From Candidatus Methanoplasma sp. (GTDB lineage: Archaea; Thermoplasmatota; Thermoplasmata; Methanomassiliicoccales; Methanomethylophilaceae), in contig JAITCQ010000073.1 in the NCBI GenBank assembly GCA_031283015.1, forward strand, positions 1 through 23,377: a DNA stretch of 23,377 nucleotides. Reading direction: 5' to 3'. Below, in pieces: positions 23,228 through 23,377 of the stretch. Position 1 is the first letter of the stretch. Each line of letters starts with the position of its first letter. The notes under the pieces were generated by a model, which was given only the letters and a program-made list of their open reading frames with translations, was not told the DNA's origin and did not search any database. The position numbers and the translations under genes are program-made.

Positions 23228-23377
23228 TTACAACGCGAACAATGCTATGATTGCTACTACAAGACCGAAGATAACGATGGTCTCGGGAATGACCATGAAG
23301 ATCATTGCCGTACCGAATATGCTCCTGTCCTCTGTCATTGCCCCGACTGCGGCCGCACCGACGTCTTTTTCTCCCAT
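23228..23377 (-). CDS. atpK: A-type ATP synthase subunit K (c ring), C-terminal part
   Basis: The last 49 residues of the membrane rotor subunit; the 5' end lies beyond the window. The frame starts with Met, but the segment is the loop and second helix of a hairpin subunit, so the true start is probably outside. The loop reads GAAAVGAMTEDRSIFG and the helix carries the ion-binding carboxylate in IPETIVIFG. The residues after the Glu (Thr-Ile-Val-Ile-Phe) lack the Gln and Tyr seen in some sodium-binding rings. I cannot tell the coupling ion from this alone. Confidence 0.9.
   Translation of the reverse strand: MGEKDVGAAAVGAMTEDRSIFGTAMIFMVIPETIVIFGLVVAIIALFAL

Overview
This window is archaeal. 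It carries an A-type ATP synthase operon, the small subunit of the archaeal D-family DNA polymerase, a CDC48/VAT AAA ATPase and an archaeal COG1395-type HTH regulator. Several starts have a TATA box about 26 bases upstream, which suggests leaderless mRNAs. Bases are moderately GC-rich in genes, with sharply AT-rich spacers. Together with a giant InlB-repeat surface protein, this fits a host-associated euryarchaeon. My best guess is the Methanomassiliicoccales/Thermoplasmata group; that placement is inference and was not tested.

Layout. (1) 1-1588: the 3' part of a CDC48-type ATPase and an overlapping Hsp20 gene, a protein-quality-control pair on the + strand. (2) 1702-10764, - strand: one 3020-residue surface protein filling 39% of the window. 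It has a signal peptide, three composite Gly-rich beta-repeat modules, an InlB-type repeat, a long array of divergent InlB-like repeats, a C-terminal membrane helix and a roughly 75-residue inner tail. (3) 10765-11902: a 1.1 kb spacer with no convincing protein gene. It holds AT-rich promoter-like stretches, a 15-bp perfect inverted repeat and several other hairpins, so it may encode RNA or regulate its neighbours. (4) 11903-14483, + strand: three genes joined by 4-base ATGA overlaps: the HTH regulator, an unknown 205-residue protein and a zinc-ribbon CPBP intramembrane protease. (5) 14487-15634, - strand: a TIM-barrel sugar-phosphate-isomerase-like enzyme and a UPF0201 protein. (6) 15718-17151, + strand: the DNA polymerase D small subunit, divergent from UPF0201 across a promoter region with a palindrome. 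(7) 17391-23377, - strand: the ATP synthase operon in transcription order K (partial)-E-C-F-A-B-D, then a 48-codon membrane protein overlapping the end of atpD.

How the genes work together. The K ring passes ions; C caps the central stalk on the ring; D and F form the rotating stalk; A and B form the catalytic head; E is in the peripheral stalk. The operon is very compact (GTGA and TGATG overlaps, or 0-17 base gaps), so translational coupling is likely. The 48-codon gene appears to be translated with this complex but is not one of its known subunits.

Most worth following: the small coupled gene after atpD, the architecture and near-identical DNA repeats of the giant protein, the regulator/unknown/protease operon, and the structured 1.1 kb spacer.
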